64,000 bases of DNA from positions 20,410 through 84,409 of the forward strand of contig JAKQOH010000097.1 in assembly GCA_029565415.1 (NCBI GenBank), in the 5' to 3' direction. Both the position numbers and the translations under genes were made by a program. This stretch comes from Candidatus Rifleibacteriota bacterium. GTDB taxonomy: Bacteria > Riflebacteria > Ozemobacteria > Ozemobacterales > Ozemobacteraceae. Under the pieces are notes generated by a model. That model had not been told where the DNA came from and did not search any database. It saw only the letters and a program-made list of their open reading frames with translations. Below, piece after piece: positions 8,570-17,489 of the stretch. Numbering within the stretch: the first letter of the stretch is position 1; each line of letters opens with the position of its first letter.

Positions 8570-9499
8570 ATGGCAGCGCGCGTCTTCGGTCCCGTTCCGT
8601 CACGCCGGCTCGGCAGATCCCTGGGCCTCGACCTCACCCCGGCGAAAACCTGCACGTACGACTGCCGGTACTGCCAGCTCTCGGCGACGGACCACCCGGC
8701 CACCGGGCGGAGCATGTTCTTCCCCCCCGAAGAACTCCTTGCAGAGCTGCGCGCAACCCTTTCCCGGATCGAGACCCCCGACTGGATCACCTGTTCGGGA
8801 ACGGGCGAGCCGACGTTGTATGCCGGTCTCGGCACGGTTCTGCGCGGCATCCGGGAACTGAGCCAGGTTCCCATCTGCGTCATCACCAACGGCTCCCTGC
8901 TCGGCCGCCCCGACGTGCGGGCCGACCTGTGTTTCGCGGACCGCGTTCTGCCGACCCTGTGCAGCGTCCGTGAAGACACCTGGCGGGCGATCCACCGGCC
9001 GGCGGCGGGAATTAAATTTCCAGAACTATTGAACGGGTTGAAAGCCTTCGGCGCGATGTATCCGGGCATGCTCGAGCTCGAAGTGTTCATCTGCCCCGGA
9101 CTCAACGACACCCCGGAAGAGGTCGCGGCCCTCGGAGCATGGCTGCGCGAGCTGCCGGGACTCGATGCCGTGTATCTGAACGCGGCCGTGCGAAGCCCGA
9201 TCGACGCCTCGCTACCCCAGGCGGACGCCGCGCATCTCGATGGCATCCGCCATGCCCTGGGCCTTCAGGTCCCCGTCACGACCGCATTCGATCACACCCC
9301 GCTCCCGCGCGCCGTGAACTCGAAACGGCCACCCACGGCTCGCGAGTTGCTCGAGCTGCTCAAGCGCCACCCCTGCACCATCGAGCAGCTCCACCGCGTT
9401 TTCGGCGGCGAACGGGAGTTCCTGCAGCGGCTCGCCGCCGACCTGCTCGAGACGAAGACCGTCGAACTGCGGCCGGACGGCACTCTGGCCCCGCTCTGA
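8570..9499 (+). CDS. Radical SAM protein of the COG0731 (wyosine-type) group with C-terminal winged helix
   Basis: 309 aa. The cluster motif CTYDCRYC (Cys28, Cys32, Cys35) marks a radical SAM enzyme. The opening FGPVPSRRLGRSLG and the GTGEPTL segment are typical of the Fe-S oxidoreductase group related to wyosine synthases. Residues 255-309 look like a small winged-helix domain (PTARELLELLKRHPCTIEQL). The substrate is unknown. The chosen ATG gives the usual distance to FGPVPSRR; a GTG at 8549 overlapping the previous stop is an alternative. The next gene converges on it with only 7 bp between stops. Confidence 0.85.
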   Translation: MAARVFGPVPSRRLGRSLGLDLTPAKTCTYDCRYCQLSATDHPATGRSMFFPPEELLAELRATLSRIETPDWITCSGTGEPTLYAGLGTVLRGIRELSQVPICVITNGSLLGRPDVRADLCFADRVLPTLCSVREDTWRAIHRPAAGIKFPELLNGLKAFGAMYPGMLELEVFICPGLNDTPEEVAALGAWLRELPGLDAVYLNAAVRSPIDASLPQADAAHLDGIRHALGLQVPVTTAFDHTPLPRAVNSKRPPTARELLELLKRHPCTIEQLHRVFGGEREFLQRLAADLLETKTVELRPDGTLAPL

Positions 9500-9506
9500 A
9501 AACCTC

Positions 9507-10547
9507 TCAGGAAGCGGGAAGCCGGATCGTGTGCCGGGTTCCTTCTTCCGAGACACTGATCAGCTGCGACACCGGCCGCGCATCCGCCAGGGCGGCATGG
9601 AGGCGGTAATACCCCGGTTTCAGGCCGCGCATCCGCGCCACACCGTCCCCGCCCGTCACGGCACCGCCGGCCTGTTCGAGGGTGATATGGGCACCGGTGA
9701 CGGGCTTCCCGTCGGCCGTCGTCACCCGCACCTCCAGCGGCGCCCGGAAAGGCCGCAGCGACAGCTTCAACTCGGAGCGGACGGCGGGATTCCAGCGCAG
9801 CGACAGGCTCCGATACCCGTCAACGGCGACGAATACGTCGCGCACGCCGGTGTTCTCCGACATCCCAACCGGGAATTCTCCCCGTTCGTCCGTCGAGAAG
9901 GGAAGACCGTCGATCGTTCCGACAGCCCCACGAATCGGTTTTCCGGTCACGGCATCGACGACGCGGCCGGGCATGACGGCCCGATCCGGCGTCCCGTTCT
10001 GCGCTCCGCTCGATACGGCCGAGCAACCGGCATCCGGCATCGGCAGGAAGCGCCAGAACCCTGGAGTGGCGTATTCATCCGGCGAAAGGGCCGCCACTCC
10101 GGCAGCCGCCGTCGCATCGACCCGGGCCAGCAACGATAACTCCTCGCCGCCCCAGCGCCAGGCTGCGGCAACCCCCGGTCGGTTCACACCGGCACACCCG
10201 GCAATCCCCGCTCCCCGGGAAACGCGCTTCCAGACGCGGGCCCAGACGGTCAGAACCTCACCCACCCGCATCGGTTCGGCAGGCCGGAACCTTCCATCGG
10301 GATACAACCCCATGGCCCCGGCAGCCAGGACCGAGGAAATTTGCGACTCGATTCCGACATCCGATCCCGTCGGCAGGGAAACGGCCGCGGCGCCCGCAGG
10401 CAGCGCGCGACCAAGGTGGAGAGCGACGTCCCGGCGCGTCAGAACATCGACCGGCGGCCCATCGACCGGGACGCACCAGCCGCCGGCAATGAGCGCGGTG
10501 ATCCCGACGAGGCAGAAGCCGGCAAACCGGCGCAGGAGGGACGGCAT
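9507..10547 (-). CDS. Exported protein with SLH-like segment and carboxypeptidase-regulatory-like repeats
   Basis: 346 aa with an N-terminal signal sequence (basic LLRRFAGF then a hydrophobic core). Residues about 35-110 resemble one S-layer-homology unit, including the GLYPDGRFRPAEPMRVGE pattern. Residues about 200-345 hold two carboxypeptidase-regulatory-like folds (RVVDAVTGKPIRGAVGTIDG; RVTTADGKPVTGAHITLEQ), which are beta-sandwich modules of surface proteins. Last of three genes read right to left; its ATG overlaps the preceding TGA by one base (TGATG). Likely an envelope-associated structural protein; exact role unknown. Confidence 0.72.
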   Translation of the reverse strand: MPSLLRRFAGFCLVGITALIAGGWCVPVDGPPVDVLTRRDVALHLGRALPAGAAAVSLPTGSDVGIESQISSVLAAGAMGLYPDGRFRPAEPMRVGEVLTVWARVWKRVSRGAGIAGCAGVNRPGVAAAWRWGGEELSLLARVDATAAAGVAALSPDEYATPGFWRFLPMPDAGCSAVSSGAQNGTPDRAVMPGRVVDAVTGKPIRGAVGTIDGLPFSTDERGEFPVGMSENTGVRDVFVAVDGYRSLSLRWNPAVRSELKLSLRPFRAPLEVRVTTADGKPVTGAHITLEQAGGAVTGGDGVARMRGLKPGYYRLHAALADARPVSQLISVSEEGTRHTIRLPAS

Positions 10548-11464
10548 CAGTTGTCCCCCCTCAGGTGCTGCGCGGCGGCCCGGGGCGACAGGCCGTCGGG
10601 CAAAGCCGCCGCCATCATGCGCAGGCGTTCTGCGGGAACCCCTTTTTCGAGGTGCCTGGCCAGACCGTCACCGCTGAGCCGACGCAGCGCTTCGGCGACG
10701 GTCACTCCCTGAAGCGTGTCCGGAACCACCTCACCGGCGGCCGGAAGCTTCAGCAGCGGATTCTTCTTCGAACTCAGCCACCAGTCGGCTCCCTCATGCG
10801 TCAGCACCATGCCAATGCGCTTTGCCAGACGCTCCAGAGCGGCCATGGCAGACTCGCTCCGGCTGCGGAACGTGACGATCGCGGGAGGATCGTCGCGCAT
10901 GCGAAGCGAAATGCCGGCGCGGCCGGCAAGCTCGGCAAGCAGCGGCAGGACAGGGGATCGTTTCACGTCGATGACGACGGCCCCCCCCCCGTGGCCGGGG
11001 AGCAGCAGGGACTCGGGAAGGGGCCCAGCATCCGCCCGGCGGCCGCTTCCCGCGCCACCTGCGTCGGCTCGGAGACGGATCGACAAGCCGCCGGCCGTGC
11101 GCGTGAGTTTCATCCCGGTTCCGGGAGCGACATACAGGTTCAACCGCTGCACGGGGGGATCGGCATGCACCTGGCCCTGCCACACCTGTCGGAGCGGGCC
11201 CCGGAAGGCCGTCACGGCAGGCATGGGAGAGCCCGATTCGGTTTCGGGCAGATCGAGCCGCCAGCAGGAGTCGGCGGCAATCCAGCGCATGACGGGCTCG
11301 ACGGGCGTGGCAAGCCGGATGTCGATGCGGCCTTCGGTGTCGGAGGTTTCGACCGTGACCGTCTCGACACGGGCTGGAGCAGCCGAGACAGCGGTCACCG
11401 GCGGCATTCCCAGGAACAGGGATGCCAGCAGGAGCGCGTGCAGCGGCCGGCCGTCGCTCATCAT
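10547..11464 (-). CDS. AMIN-domain/secretin-N0-like periplasmic protein (PilQ-like N-terminus without barrel)
   Basis: 305 aa. It starts MMSDGRPLHALLLASLFLG, a signal peptide. Residues about 30-140 look like an AMIN domain (VETSDTEGRIDIRLATPVEP...), the peptidoglycan-targeting module of PilQ and AmiC. Residues about 165-240 resemble a secretin N0/STN module (VVIDVKRSPVLPLLAELAG... AALERLAKRIGM). The remainder is a short helical region; no secretin barrel follows. It could be a pilot or accessory protein for a type IV pilus or secretion machine encoded elsewhere. Its ATG overlaps the preceding TGA (ATGA), with an AGGAGG site just upstream. Confidence 0.7.
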   Translation of the reverse strand: MMSDGRPLHALLLASLFLGMPPVTAVSAAPARVETVTVETSDTEGRIDIRLATPVEPVMRWIAADSCWRLDLPETESGSPMPAVTAFRGPLRQVWQGQVHADPPVQRLNLYVAPGTGMKLTRTAGGLSIRLRADAGGAGSGRRADAGPLPESLLLPGHGGGAVVIDVKRSPVLPLLAELAGRAGISLRMRDDPPAIVTFRSRSESAMAALERLAKRIGMVLTHEGADWWLSSKKNPLLKLPAAGEVVPDTLQGVTVAEALRRLSGDGLARHLEKGVPAERLRMMAAALPDGLSPRAAAQHLRGDN

Positions 11465-12843
11465 CCCCCTCCTCCCTGGGTCAGGCCCGAGACGAGGATG
11501 CCGGAGAGGGCCGCGAAGGCTTCCATCCGGCTCGGGGTGATGGGCGGAATCGCCCGGAAGGGGGTCTGCCCGATCTCGACACCGAGACCTGTTCCGAGCA
11601 CCGAGAGAGAACGATCGAGTTCGGCGCCGGCAACGACGCCGGACCGGTCGAGCAGGAGTTCTGCCGGCGGCTCTTTCCCGGGCCGGCAGACGCGCCAGAC
11701 GGATGCCACCAGCGGCTGCCACTCCTCCCAACGCAGGGATTCGTAGGGCGCCGCCCGGTTTTCGTTCAGCATGACGGGAGGCAGGGGCCGGAGGGCAAGC
11801 AGTGCCCGCCAGGCCTCGTACAGCGGGTGGTCGAGGGGAACGTCGGCAAACGGTCCCGGTTCGGCGGCATCGGAAGCGAGATGGCGCTCCAGCAGCGGGC
11901 CGCGGAACGGGATGTTCGGGAACAGAATCAACGGGCGATCGCCGGTCTTGTTGATGACCGCCTCGAGGCCCTGGGCCCGTTCACACGTCATCGGAGCCCG
12001 GCTGGACGGCACTTCGCCCCAGGCGGCCCGGGCGAGCACCTCAGTGTCGGAGAGGCTGACGCCCAGCTGGCGGGAGAGGAAACTCTGGAGATCGGACCAG
12101 AACACGGGTTTCGCGGGTTCGATTCGTCCGCTGCCCCATGTTGCACTCGAGCCGGCCAGAAGCGGCCACAACCCGAACATGACCATCACGGCGAGCGTCG
12201 CGCCGATCGCAAGGCTGCGCCGGGCGGTCGGATCCTGCCGCAGACGGCCCACCAGCCATGCGCAGAACCCTGCAGGTCCCGCCACGGGGACGGCCAGCTT
12301 TCCGGAAGCCGCCTTGATGATGATGCGGATTCTGGCAAGCCAGGCCACGCCTGAGCTCTCTTCGGCCATCGGAGTCAGCGCGGGAGCCGGAGCTGCGACC
12401 GGCGGTCGTTCCGGGCTGCGCTCATCGGCCATCGGGATCGGGGCCTCGGCTGCTGCAGGAGTGAGTTCTTTCCGCTCCGGAACCGGTGGCCGATCGACCA
12501 TCACCGGCTCGGTGACCGTCGTGAAGGTTGCCACAGCCGGAACGACGCTGGCCTGTTCAGCCGGCCCCGTTCGCTCTTCGGGCGCCGAGAGCGTCGCGCC
12601 GTTCCGCAGGGTGTGCGATACGGCCTGGTGCTGCTTCTGCATCTGCTCGATCGCTTCGGGCGGAAGTGCCGTCGGAACACCGCATCCTCCGCAGAATCGG
12701 GAGATGGAGAGATTCTTCTTGCCGCAGTGGAGGCACTGCCAGGCCGTCGGCCCCCGGCCGCCCCCCGTGGGCGCAGCAGGTGCAGCCGTCGGTTTCGCAG
12801 GCGGCAGATAGGGTGACATCGGTTGTCGTTCGGCGAAAGGCAT
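11461..12843 (-). CDS. Zinc-ribbon membrane protein, first gene of the AMIN/SLH trio
   Basis: About 460 aa. A zinc ribbon near the N-terminus (CLHCGKKNLSISRFCGGCG) is followed by a long Pro/Ala/Glu-rich linker, then one or two hydrophobic segments (AGFCAWLVGRL; SLAIGATLAVMVMFGLWPLLAG) and a C-terminal domain of about 200 residues with no family I recognise. The likely layout is ribbon in the cytosol and the last domain outside. Start uncertain: ATGs at 12870, 12843 and 12819 are all possible, none with a good ribosome-binding site. Anything earlier would run into the hairpin at 12930. It overlaps the next gene by 4 bases. Confidence 0.65.
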   Translation of the reverse strand: MPFAERQPMSPYLPPAKPTAAPAAPTGGGRGPTAWQCLHCGKKNLSISRFCGGCGVPTALPPEAIEQMQKQHQAVSHTLRNGATLSAPEERTGPAEQASVVPAVATFTTVTEPVMVDRPPVPERKELTPAAAEAPIPMADERSPERPPVAAPAPALTPMAEESSGVAWLARIRIIIKAASGKLAVPVAGPAGFCAWLVGRLRQDPTARRSLAIGATLAVMVMFGLWPLLAGSSATWGSGRIEPAKPVFWSDLQSFLSRQLGVSLSDTEVLARAAWGEVPSSRAPMTCERAQGLEAVINKTGDRPLILFPNIPFRGPLLERHLASDAAEPGPFADVPLDHPLYEAWRALLALRPLPPVMLNENRAAPYESLRWEEWQPLVASVWRVCRPGKEPPAELLLDRSGVVAGAELDRSLSVLGTGLGVEIGQTPFRAIPPITPSRMEAFAALSGILVSGLTQGGGG

Positions 12844-12929
12844 ATGATCCCGGATCTTGTATCGGCGCATTTCCCGAAAACGTCCACCCTTCCTCCCCTC
12901 CGTTTTCGCCAAACACCCGAGCCTGATCC

Positions 12930-13002
12930 GGGCGGATCGCGATCCGCCCCTACAGTGCGGGTGCCGTCCCAGAGAGGCGTCGGGGCGCATCGCGATGCGC
13001 CC
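12930..13002. repeat. Two REP-like hairpins (GGGCGGATC and GGGCGCATC subtypes)
   Basis: First hairpin 12930-12949: GGGCGGATC, GC loop, GATCCGCCC, then CTAC. Second hairpin 12983-13002: GGGCGCATC, GC loop, GATGCGCCC. The two differ by one changed base in each arm, and the changes compensate each other. They lie between the divergent genes at 12843 and 13140. The rest of that 296-bp gap shows only the promoter-like site below. Confidence 0.85.
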
Positions 13003-13096
13003 GGCGTGCCGCCCATGATTCCATCATCGATCGGATACAACGTTCGTGCCTGTCCCGAGAATCATTCTCTGCTTGGCTTCTCGCACCGGGTAAATG

Positions 13097-13105
13097 TGTT
13101 ACCAT
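13097..13105 (+). promoter_or_regulatory. Extended -10 promoter-like site for the 143-aa zinc-ribbon gene
   Basis: TG at 13097-13098, one base, then TACCAT at 13100-13105. A poor -35 (TTGGCT, 13073-13078) is 21 bases away, so the site may act as an extended -10. It is 34 bases before the ATG at 13140. Confidence 0.4.
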
Positions 13106-13139
13106 AGGGGAAAAGACCGATCACGGGAGGAGAAGCCAG

Positions 13140-13571
13140 ATGCAGTCCGTTCAGTGTCCGCTGTGTCACAACCAGATGTTTTCCGAGACGTTCCGGCCGG
13201 GCGAGCGGTTTCCCTGCCCGCACTGCGAACACGAGCTGCTCGTGGAGCCGTACGAAGACACGCCGACAGTCCGCCTGCCCGAAGAGATCAGTCTCCACAT
13301 GAACTGGGCCAAAGGCATCTGGAAGGACGGGCGGCTGTTCATGACCCAGCAGAAGCTGGCCGTGCTCGGCGAGATGGTCGTGAACGCGCTTCAGCTCGAC
13401 CGCTGGTCGGGCGAGAGGCCGGAGCAGCTCGCCGAGCGGCTCAAACAGGCAAAAGAAGCCGAGGAGCTCCTGCTCAAAAACGGGTACCGGCCCGACATGA
13501 TCGCGTTTGGCCGCACTCTGCTCGACATCTTCATCAATCTCCGGGGGTCCGAAAACGGCTCGAAACGCTGA
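13140..13571 (+). CDS. Small zinc-ribbon protein
   Basis: 143 aa. Two CxxC knuckles, CPLCHNQMFSETFRPGERFP followed by CPHC, form a zinc ribbon at residues 6-29. The rest is helical and charged, with no membrane segment, so it is probably cytosolic. GGGAGG lies 9 bases before the ATG. It stands alone between repeats and a strong terminator. Zinc ribbons of this kind often bind nucleic acid or protein partners; the function is not determined. Confidence 0.75.
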   Translation: MQSVQCPLCHNQMFSETFRPGERFPCPHCEHELLVEPYEDTPTVRLPEEISLHMNWAKGIWKDGRLFMTQQKLAVLGEMVVNALQLDRWSGERPEQLAERLKQAKEAEELLLKNGYRPDMIAFGRTLLDIFINLRGSENGSKR

Positions 13572-13585
13572 CGTCGTTCGACACG

Positions 13586-13620
13586 CCGGCCCGGTCGATT
13601 CCGACCGGGCCGGTTTTATT
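13586..13620 (+). terminator. Rho-independent terminator
   Basis: A perfect 12-bp stem, CCGGCCCGGTCG and CGACCGGGCCGG, with an ATTC loop is followed by TTTTATT. It ends the zinc-ribbon gene and separates it from the convergent HD-GYP gene. Confidence 0.92.
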
Positions 13621-13643
13621 CTACCAATTATACATCAAAAATA

Positions 13644-15497
13644 TTATTTTCCGCCCCCCTCCGGGGGTTTCGGGGCATCGGGTGCCCCGACGGGCGGGAA
13701 CGGCTGGGACGAGGGAGTGCCACCGCCGTTGGCAGGGCCGGCGGCCGGCGCGGCACTCTTCATGCCGGGCGGCTCGTTCCCTTCGGGGATGATCGGGGGG
13801 AACGGCTGGGACGAAGGCGTGTTCCCGAAGGCCATCATCGGCGGGTAGGGCTGGCTCTCGAGCGGCACGCCCTGGACGAACCCGTGCGGCAACTCCTCGA
13901 TCTCGGTTTCATCCTGTTTGAGGATCATGTCGCCGGTGTCGCCGACCTTCTCGAAATACTGGAACAGCTTCTTCTCGAACGCCTTCAGGAAGGCCTCGAC
14001 GCACATCGGGTCGAACTGCTTGCCCGAGAACTTCTTCAGCTCGGCCACGGCCGTGTTGAAACTCAGTCCCTTGCGGTATGGGCGGTTCGTGGTCATGGCG
14101 TCGAACGCGTCGGCCACGCAGATGATGCGCGCGATCAGCGGGATATCCTCGCCCTTGAGGTGATCGGGATAGCCGCGGCCGTCAAAATACTCGTGGTGAT
14201 GCTTCACGCCCGGCACCTTGTCGGCCAGGAAGTCAACGGGCCGCAGGATCTTGGCGCCGATCTCGGGATGCTTCTTGATGATCGCATACTCCTCGTCGGT
14301 CAGCCGGGCAGGCTTGCGGATGATGCTGTCATTGATGCCGATCTTGCCCACATCGTGCAGCAGGCCGGCATACCGCACCGAATCGATCTCCTTGCGCTCC
14401 ATGTTGATCTCTTCGGCGATCGCGACGGAGTACTGGGTCACGCGGCGGGAATGGCCCTGCGTGTAGGGGTCTTTCGCATCGATCGCGGTCGCGAGAACCT
14501 CGATCGTGGCGAGATACACCTTCTGGATGTTCTCGTACAGGCGGGCGTTGTCGATGGCCGAAACGGCCTGGTTACCGAGCGCCTCGAGAATTTCGACGTC
14601 GTGATCGTTGAACGGGATGTCGCCGGTGCGGTTGAGAACCTGCAGAACGCCGATCACTTCATCTTTCAGCTTCATCGGCACGCAGATCATCGACCGGGTG
14701 ACGAAGCCGGACTTTTTGTCGGCGCCCTTGAAGAATCGCGGGTCTTTCGCCGTGTCGGGCACGATGACGGGCTTGTTCTCCTTCGCGCACCAGCCGGCGA
14801 GGCCGGTACCCATCGGAAGGCGGATCTCTTGCAGCTTCGAACCGACGTTCGGATCGCCCTGCACGATGTGGAAATACAGTTCGTTGGTCTGCCGGTCGAC
14901 CAGGTAGACGGTCGAGGTCTCGCACCGCATGACCTTCGTGGCCATGTGCATGATCTTGCGCAGCAGGTCGTTCAGGTCGAGGGTCGAGCTGATCGCCTTG
15001 CCGACTTCGAGCAGCGTCGCCAGCTCGGCCATCTGCAGCCGGACCAGCTCGACTTCCATGAAGCGGCCGATCGCGTCGGCAGCGATTTCCCGGAACTCGT
15101 CGATGCCCGAAACCGTGACCCCCGTGGTGGAACCGGCGGGCAGGATCAGGGCCCCAAACGGCAGCAGCGCGTCGCCGATCGGGATGAAATACCGGCGGGC
15201 GCCTTCCAGCGTCGAGACGATCTCGCTCGAGACGGGCAGATTGCCGAGCCGCGAAGCCGTGAATGTCTTGCAGTGGGTACCGAGGGAAGCCGTGTCGAAG
15301 CCTTCCGCGAAGCGCACGCGCGTCTGCTTGGCCCCGGCATCGTAGAAAAGCACGGCAAAGCCCGGCTGGCCGGACAGCTCGTGAGCCGCCCGGCTGAGGA
15401 TGGTCAGCAGCGTATCGGAATCCTTGGCGCTCGCCAGAATATCGCGCTGGGTCTTGTACAGAACCTTCAGCGTGTCGCCGCTCAGAACATCAGCCAC
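13644..15497 (-). CDS. GAF-HD-GYP protein, predicted c-di-GMP phosphodiesterase
   Basis: 617 aa. N-terminal region about 1-150 is a degenerate GAF-like sensor; about 165-325 is a clear GAF domain (STLDLNDLLRKIMHMATKVM... IDNARLYENIQ). About 330-520 is an HD-GYP domain with HDVGKIG and HHEYFDGRGYP, the catalytic and signature motifs for hydrolysis of c-di-GMP. The C-terminal 90 residues are Pro/Gly-rich with a repeated SSQPFPP unit. There is no membrane segment. It starts at GTG, with AAGGAG upstream, and overlaps the end of the cyclase gene by 8 bases. It is the last gene of a three-gene signalling operon. Confidence 0.9.
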   Translation of the reverse strand: MADVLSGDTLKVLYKTQRDILASAKDSDTLLTILSRAAHELSGQPGFAVLFYDAGAKQTRVRFAEGFDTASLGTHCKTFTASRLGNLPVSSEIVSTLEGARRYFIPIGDALLPFGALILPAGSTTGVTVSGIDEFREIAADAIGRFMEVELVRLQMAELATLLEVGKAISSTLDLNDLLRKIMHMATKVMRCETSTVYLVDRQTNELYFHIVQGDPNVGSKLQEIRLPMGTGLAGWCAKENKPVIVPDTAKDPRFFKGADKKSGFVTRSMICVPMKLKDEVIGVLQVLNRTGDIPFNDHDVEILEALGNQAVSAIDNARLYENIQKVYLATIEVLATAIDAKDPYTQGHSRRVTQYSVAIAEEINMERKEIDSVRYAGLLHDVGKIGINDSIIRKPARLTDEEYAIIKKHPEIGAKILRPVDFLADKVPGVKHHHEYFDGRGYPDHLKGEDIPLIARIICVADAFDAMTTNRPYRKGLSFNTAVAELKKFSGKQFDPMCVEAFLKAFEKKLFQYFEKVGDTGDMILKQDETEIEELPHGFVQGVPLESQPYPPMMAFGNTPSSQPFPPIIPEGNEPPGMKSAAPAAGPANGGGTPSSQPFPPVGAPDAPKPPEGGGK

Positions 15498-17487
15498 CCG
15501 ATTCGTTCTCCTTGAGGCCTGTCACCCGCCATGCATGCACGGGTTCGGTCTTGCCCTTCACAACAAGAGGTTCAAGGGGCTGAACCTCCACCATGCCAGT
15601 AACCAGTTCATATGTCTTCGGACCGATCACGATCTCCTGACTGCCGGCCTTTCCCTGAAGCCGGCTGGCAAGATTCACCGTGTCGCCGATGACGGTATAT
15701 TCCATTCGCTCAGTCGAACCGACGTTGCCGAGAATGGCCGCTCCTGAATTGATACCGCAACTCACGGTGAAAGGGAAGATCCCTGATGGGAGATTTGCAT
15801 TAATCTTCGAAATTTCCTGACGGATTTCGAGGGCGATGCGCACCATGGAAAGCGCGTGATCCTTGTCGGGAAGCGGCACTCCGGTGGTTATCATCATCGC
15901 GTCCCCGATGAACTTGTCGAGACAGCCCCGATGTCGGTGGATGATCGGCACCAGCCGCGAGAAGTAATAATTGAGCTGAACGAGCACCCGCTCGGGGGAG
16001 TGCTGCTCGGAAAAACTGGTGAAGCCGCACACATCGATGAAGCAGACCGAGATCTCCTGCCGGGTGGGCTCGAGGGCGCTTTGCGGCGTTTCGATCAGCA
16101 CGTCGACGACCTCGGGGGAAACCTGCTTGCCGAACGCCTCGCGGATCAGCGCTTTCTCGCGTCCCTCGAACAGGTAATCGAGCCAGGCCAGCACCGCAAG
16201 CGCCACGGGGAATCCCGCGACGACGACGCCCGTGCGCAGCCGCCAGCCCTGCAGAAACACCAGAAACGCCCCGCCTTCGACGGCGCACAGGCCCACGAGA
16301 GCGAGCAGGGCGCCCAGCCACGGCCGGGAGAGGGTCTGCGCGAACAGCATCCAGACACACAGCAGGCCCAGCAGCAGTGCGGGCAGCCAGGCCCGGCCTC
16401 CCTGATCGAGGCGGCCCATGAAGCCCCGCGGCCGGGTCATCGCATCGAGCATCGCCGCATGCAGCATGATGCCCGCCACGACCGGCCGGCCGGGAATGGA
16501 GATGGTGTCGCCCAGAAAATCGTCGCTGACGCCGATCAGAACCATCGAGCCTTTCAGCATCGCCTTCTGTTCGCCGGTCAGGTTCAGACGGCCGGAATAC
16601 AGATCGTACAAATCCCGGAACGCGTAGACGGCCTCCGGATCGGCCTCCCAGCGCGGGGAAGCGGCGGCCGGAGCGTTCCAGACGCTCGCCGATGCCGGCA
16701 GCAGCTCCTGCGGAAACCGCGTTCCGTCCTCCATGCACAGCTCCTCGCCGTCGAGAACCGGGGATTCGCGCATGCCGCGGGCGGCCATCCAGACGGCCAG
16801 CGCCAGGGAAGGCACCAGGCGGCCCTCATGCGGATAGGCAATCGGGGTTTTGCGGATCACGTCGCCCCGGTTGATGCCGCGCTCGTAGGTGATGAGCCCG
16901 AGCCCTCGCGCGGCTTCCGTGAGCACGGGAACGGACGTGTGGAGAACCGTCTTTTCCCGTTGCAGGAAGGCATACCCTTCGTCTTCATCGTCATCTCCGG
17001 AGCCATCGGCGGCGACCGCCTGGCGCTTTTCGAGAGAGGCGGCCAGGATCACCGGCATGCTTGCCGATCGCATTGCGTCGGCGAGCTCGCGCTCGTCTTC
17101 GAGGCTGCCGGGGCCGAACACCATGTCGATGCCGACGGCCGCCACCCCGAGCTCCTGGAGCATCTTCAGACACCGGGCGTACACACGGCGCGGCAGGGGC
17201 CATGTCAGCCCCTCGGATTCGAAGAAGGTTCTGACCGTTTCGGGACCGATCGAGACGACCAGGACGCGGGAAGGGGCATCGGGAGCGAGCAGAGCGGTTT
17301 TCCAGCCTTCTCTGCGGGCGGGGTCTCGGGTCGTTTCGAGCCGGTGCCGGAGACTCCAGAACAGGTCTTCGATCCCGTTGTCGAACAGTTCGAAGGCGCC
17401 GTTCGAAGCGGCTGCCGCGAAGATCGCCCAGACGAGAAGTGCCGCTGCGGCCTTTCCCCAGATTGCGTACCGCCGTGCGCCGCCCAT
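15490..17487 (-). CDS. CHASE2-domain class III adenylate cyclase
   Basis: 665 aa. One N-terminal membrane segment (about 12-30), an extracytoplasmic CHASE2 sensor (about 35-335), three membrane segments (about 345-410), and a class III cyclase domain (about 455-650). The metal-binding Asp residues (CFIDVCGF; FIGDAMM), the adenine-selecting Lys (LDKFIGD) and Asp (VIGDTVN), and the transition-state Asn/Arg (NLASRL) are all present, so it should make cAMP. The ATG has GGAGG 6 bases upstream and starts 2 bases after the YmdB-like gene. An in-frame extension further upstream is Arg-rich and not credible. The stimulus sensed is unknown. Confidence 0.92.
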   Translation of the reverse strand: MGGARRYAIWGKAAAALLVWAIFAAAASNGAFELFDNGIEDLFWSLRHRLETTRDPARREGWKTALLAPDAPSRVLVVSIGPETVRTFFESEGLTWPLPRRVYARCLKMLQELGVAAVGIDMVFGPGSLEDERELADAMRSASMPVILAASLEKRQAVAADGSGDDDEDEGYAFLQREKTVLHTSVPVLTEAARGLGLITYERGINRGDVIRKTPIAYPHEGRLVPSLALAVWMAARGMRESPVLDGEELCMEDGTRFPQELLPASASVWNAPAAASPRWEADPEAVYAFRDLYDLYSGRLNLTGEQKAMLKGSMVLIGVSDDFLGDTISIPGRPVVAGIMLHAAMLDAMTRPRGFMGRLDQGGRAWLPALLLGLLCVWMLFAQTLSRPWLGALLALVGLCAVEGGAFLVFLQGWRLRTGVVVAGFPVALAVLAWLDYLFEGREKALIREAFGKQVSPEVVDVLIETPQSALEPTRQEISVCFIDVCGFTSFSEQHSPERVLVQLNYYFSRLVPIIHRHRGCLDKFIGDAMMITTGVPLPDKDHALSMVRIALEIRQEISKINANLPSGIFPFTVSCGINSGAAILGNVGSTERMEYTVIGDTVNLASRLQGKAGSQEIVIGPKTYELVTGMVEVQPLEPLVVKGKTEPVHAWRVTGLKENESGG

Positions 17488-17489
17488 GT

